DNA of 6,919 nt from an uncultured Clostridia bacterium (GTDB taxonomy: Bacteria; Bacillota; Clostridia; Oscillospirales; Acutalibacteraceae): NCBI GenBank assembly GCA_937907605.1, contig CALCYI010000052.1, positions 1 through 6,919 of the forward strand, written 5' to 3'. Shown piece by piece: positions 6,024 to 6,919 of this stretch (its first letter is position 1; each line of letters begins with the position of its first letter). The notes under the pieces are model-generated. The model saw only the letters and a list, made by a program, of their open reading frames with translations. It searched no databases and was not told the DNA's origin. The translations under genes and the position numbers were made by a program.

Positions 6024-6094
6024 AGCGCAATGCACTTTTGATGCGTTAGTGTCAAAAGTGCCATTGCGTTACTCTTGGCAAGAGTAACACAATG
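6024..6094 (+). repeat. Two overlapping hairpins sharing one arm, in the leader of the tnpW-like gene
   Basis: Hairpin A: CGCAATG (6026-6032) with CATTGCG (6062-6068), continued by CACTTTTGA (6033-6041) with TCAAAAGTG (6052-6060), with one bulged C at 6061. Hairpin B: GTTACTCTT (6068-6076), loop GGC, AAGAGTAAC (6080-6088), extended past one C-A mismatch by CATTG (6062-6066) with CAATG (6090-6094). The segment 6062-6068 is needed by both, so the full forms exclude each other. No U-run follows, so this is not a simple terminator. It ends 22 bases before the ribosome binding site at 6117. Confidence 0.65.
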
Positions 6095-6128
6095 TAGAAA
6101 AACATAATAAAAATTTGGAGGGAATAAT

Positions 6129-6440
6129 ATGATATTTGAAAATGTTAATGAAGAATTTTTTGATAATACTGATACGATTGAATTAACGAAGGAACAGTAT
6201 GATATGTTACGCTCAGTTTATGACAAATCAATGGAGCAGTTGTCAAAGATGTCGTTAGAGGAAAGAATAGATTGGTTTCGTAAAACGGGCTTTGCAAGTC
6301 AGTGCAGCTTTGAAAAAGAAATCGGCGGCAAAGTGTATATCGTTAACGCTCATTTCAACAATATTTCTGACACAACAGTCGACGAGCATATTAAAAATAT
6401 TATCAACAGAGAAGAAAGCAATGAAAGTTTCACGTGCTAA
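6129..6440 (+). CDS. TnpW-like transposon-encoded protein with N-terminal extension
   Basis: 103 aa; ATG at 6129 is preceded by GGAGGG (6117-6122) at 6-nt spacing. The C-terminal half (about 60-100) contains FEKEIGGKVYIVNAHF followed by DTTVDEHIKNIINREES. This matches the pattern I associate with TnpW, a small protein of Tn4451-type elements ('..IG.TTYIV..HF...ETVE.KI.RLI'), whose function is not established. The N-terminal half is acidic and helical (NEEFFDNTDTIELTKEQYDMLRSVYDK in two segments), so the whole is longer than the roughly 60-70 aa I expect for TnpW. Its position just upstream of the serine recombinase agrees with this assignment. The family call rests on recognition of the motif and context, not on a search. 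Confidence 0.8.
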   Translation: MIFENVNEEFFDNTDTIELTKEQYDMLRSVYDKSMEQLSKMSLEERIDWFRKTGFASQCSFEKEIGGKVYIVNAHFNNISDTTVDEHIKNIINREESNESFTC

Positions 6441-6522
6441 AGCGTTGAATTATCTGAAGAAGTATGATATAATAGATTTACAATTCAAATCATACTTCCG
6501 GCTGTGGAAAGGAGTAAGATGA
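6421..6522 (+). CDS. Possible 33-aa overlapping ORF between tnpW-like gene and recombinase
   Basis: ATG at 6421 lies 20 bases before the end of the tnpW-like gene in another frame, and its TGA (6520-6522) overlaps the recombinase ATG as ATGA. The peptide is basic, with MKVSRAKALNYLKKYDIIDL and a C-terminal FKSYFRLWKGVR. The tight overlaps at both ends are typical of translational coupling, and GAAGAAAG upstream is a weak ribosome binding site. Against it, the same bases hold a strong promoter and a palindrome, which could explain the sequence without a protein. I do not recognise the peptide. Confidence 0.42.
   Translation: MKVSRAKALNYLKKYDIIDLQFKSYFRLWKGVR
6445..6473 (+). promoter_or_regulatory. 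Extended -10 promoter directly upstream of the recombinase
   Basis: TTGAAT (6445-6450), 17-bp spacer, TATAAT (6468-6473), with TG at 6465-6466 giving a TGnTATAAT extended -10. Transcription would start near 6480, about 39 nt before the recombinase ATG. This gives the recombinase a source of transcription independent of the LexA-like promoter 1.2 kb upstream. Confidence 0.65.
6459..6498. repeat. Perfect 10-bp inverted repeat overlapping the recombinase promoter
   Basis: GAAGTATGAT (6459-6468) and ATCATACTTC (6489-6498) are exact reverse complements separated by 20 bp. The left arm covers the TG and first base of the -10 element; the right arm lies in the predicted leader, about 10 bases before the recombinase ribosome binding site (AAAGGAG). 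It may be an operator for a dimeric or looping regulator. In transcripts from upstream it could also form a stem before the recombinase start. Confidence 0.65.
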
Positions 6523-6919
6523 AAAAACAAACGGAAGAAAAAATTGACGCCCTATACGCACGGCTTTCTCAAGAAGATGAGAAAGATGGTGTGTCGGGCT
6601 CTATTGAGAATCAAAGAATCATCCTTGAACGCTACGCAAAGGATAATGGTTTTGATAATCCTAAATTCTTTTTTGATGACGGATGGTCGGGAACAAACTT
6701 TGCGCGACCTGCCTTTGTGGAAATAATGAAATTAGCAGAGGAAGGCAAGGTCAGAACACTTATAGTGAAAGACCATTCAAGATTAGGTCGTAATCGTTTG
6801 GTTGTCGGTCAGTTACTTGAAGAAGGCTTTGAAGAATTAGGCGTCAGGTATATTGCCATTATGGATAACATTGATACGGCAAAAGGTTTAGACGATACTG
6901 TTGCTTTCAAGGATTTATT
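6519..6919 (+). CDS. Large serine recombinase, N-terminal part (cut by window end)
   Basis: ATG at 6519 follows AAAGGAG at about 6-nt spacing; 133 complete codons are visible and the frame runs off the window. This is the resolvase/invertase-type catalytic domain of a large serine recombinase: ALYARLSQED (11-20) carries the nucleophile S17 and R15, then SIENQR, DDGWSGTNFARPAF (53-66), and VKDHSRLGRN (83-92) with the catalytic arginines R88 and R91. The family usually has KDMSRLGR here, so H86 is a small deviation. Members of the TnpX/Tn1549-type group cut and rejoin circular element DNA to integrate and excise it. The gene overlaps the preceding small ORF by ATGA and lies downstream of the tnpW-like gene. 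The recombinase and zinc-ribbon domains expected further on lie outside the window. Confidence 0.95.
   Translation, partial: MKKQTEEKIDALYARLSQEDEKDGVSGSIENQRIILERYAKDNGFDNPKFFFDDGWSGTNFARPAFVEIMKLAEEGKVRTLIVKDHSRLGRNRLVVGQLLEEGFEELGVRYIAIMDNIDTAKGLDDTVAFKDL

Noticed and set aside
5867..6064. 65-aa open frame on the - strand across the inverted-repeat region
   Set aside because: No ribosome binding site before any of its ATGs, and its bases are explained by the paired hairpin arms. A conserved peptide cannot be fully excluded without alignments.
1..6919. CRISPR array, rRNA or tRNA gene, complete insertion sequence
   Set aside because: No regularly spaced repeats, no complete tRNA cloverleaf, no rRNA-like sequence and no transposase gene with terminal repeats were found.

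Overview
The window looks like accessory DNA from a low-GC Bacillota genome, probably a gut clostridium. This rests on AT-rich sequence, strong AGGAGG-type ribosome binding sites, consensus -35/-10 promoters, and a right-hand end (TnpW-like protein followed by a large serine recombinase) typical of Tn4451/Tn1549-type mobile elements of Clostridia. No taxonomic assignment finer than that is supported by sequence alone.

Layout, left to right. Positions 1-69 are the last codons of a small gene on the + strand (DUF6809-like C-terminus), followed by a GC-rich hairpin. Positions 97-274 hold no gene, only a 20-bp direct repeat whose copies lie exactly 100 bp apart. Positions 275-3701 are a two-gene operon on the - strand. 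A 190-aa conserved protein with a winged-helix-like C-terminal half is transcribed first, from a perfect TTGACA-17-TATAAT promoter. A 941-aa superfamily 1 (UvrD/helicase IV-type) helicase follows; it has an N-terminal zinc ribbon, an inserted PD-(D/E)xK-like domain and two C-terminal topoisomerase-type zinc ribbons. Diverging from this operon is a 397-aa AAA_14/DUF4143 ATPase (4000-5193, +) with its own promoter and a good intrinsic terminator.

From 5232 to the right edge is the element's recombination module. It has a strong promoter with two LexA-like boxes, a long leader ending in an intrinsic terminator (likely attenuator), and a 97-aa conserved mobile-element protein. Next is a 374-bp gene-free stretch packed with inverted repeats, then a TnpW-like protein. 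A possible 33-aa overlapping ORF carries an internal extended -10 promoter and a perfect 10-bp palindrome. The last feature is the N-terminal catalytic half of a large serine recombinase, cut by the window end.

Reading it together: the helicase operon and the ATPase look like cargo placed next to the integration/excision module of an integrative element. The recombination module appears to be wired for DNA-damage control (LexA-like boxes) and for RNA-level control (leader terminator, alternative hairpins). Roles in defence or DNA processing for the helicase pair are inference; the domains, promoters and repeats are read directly from the sequence.
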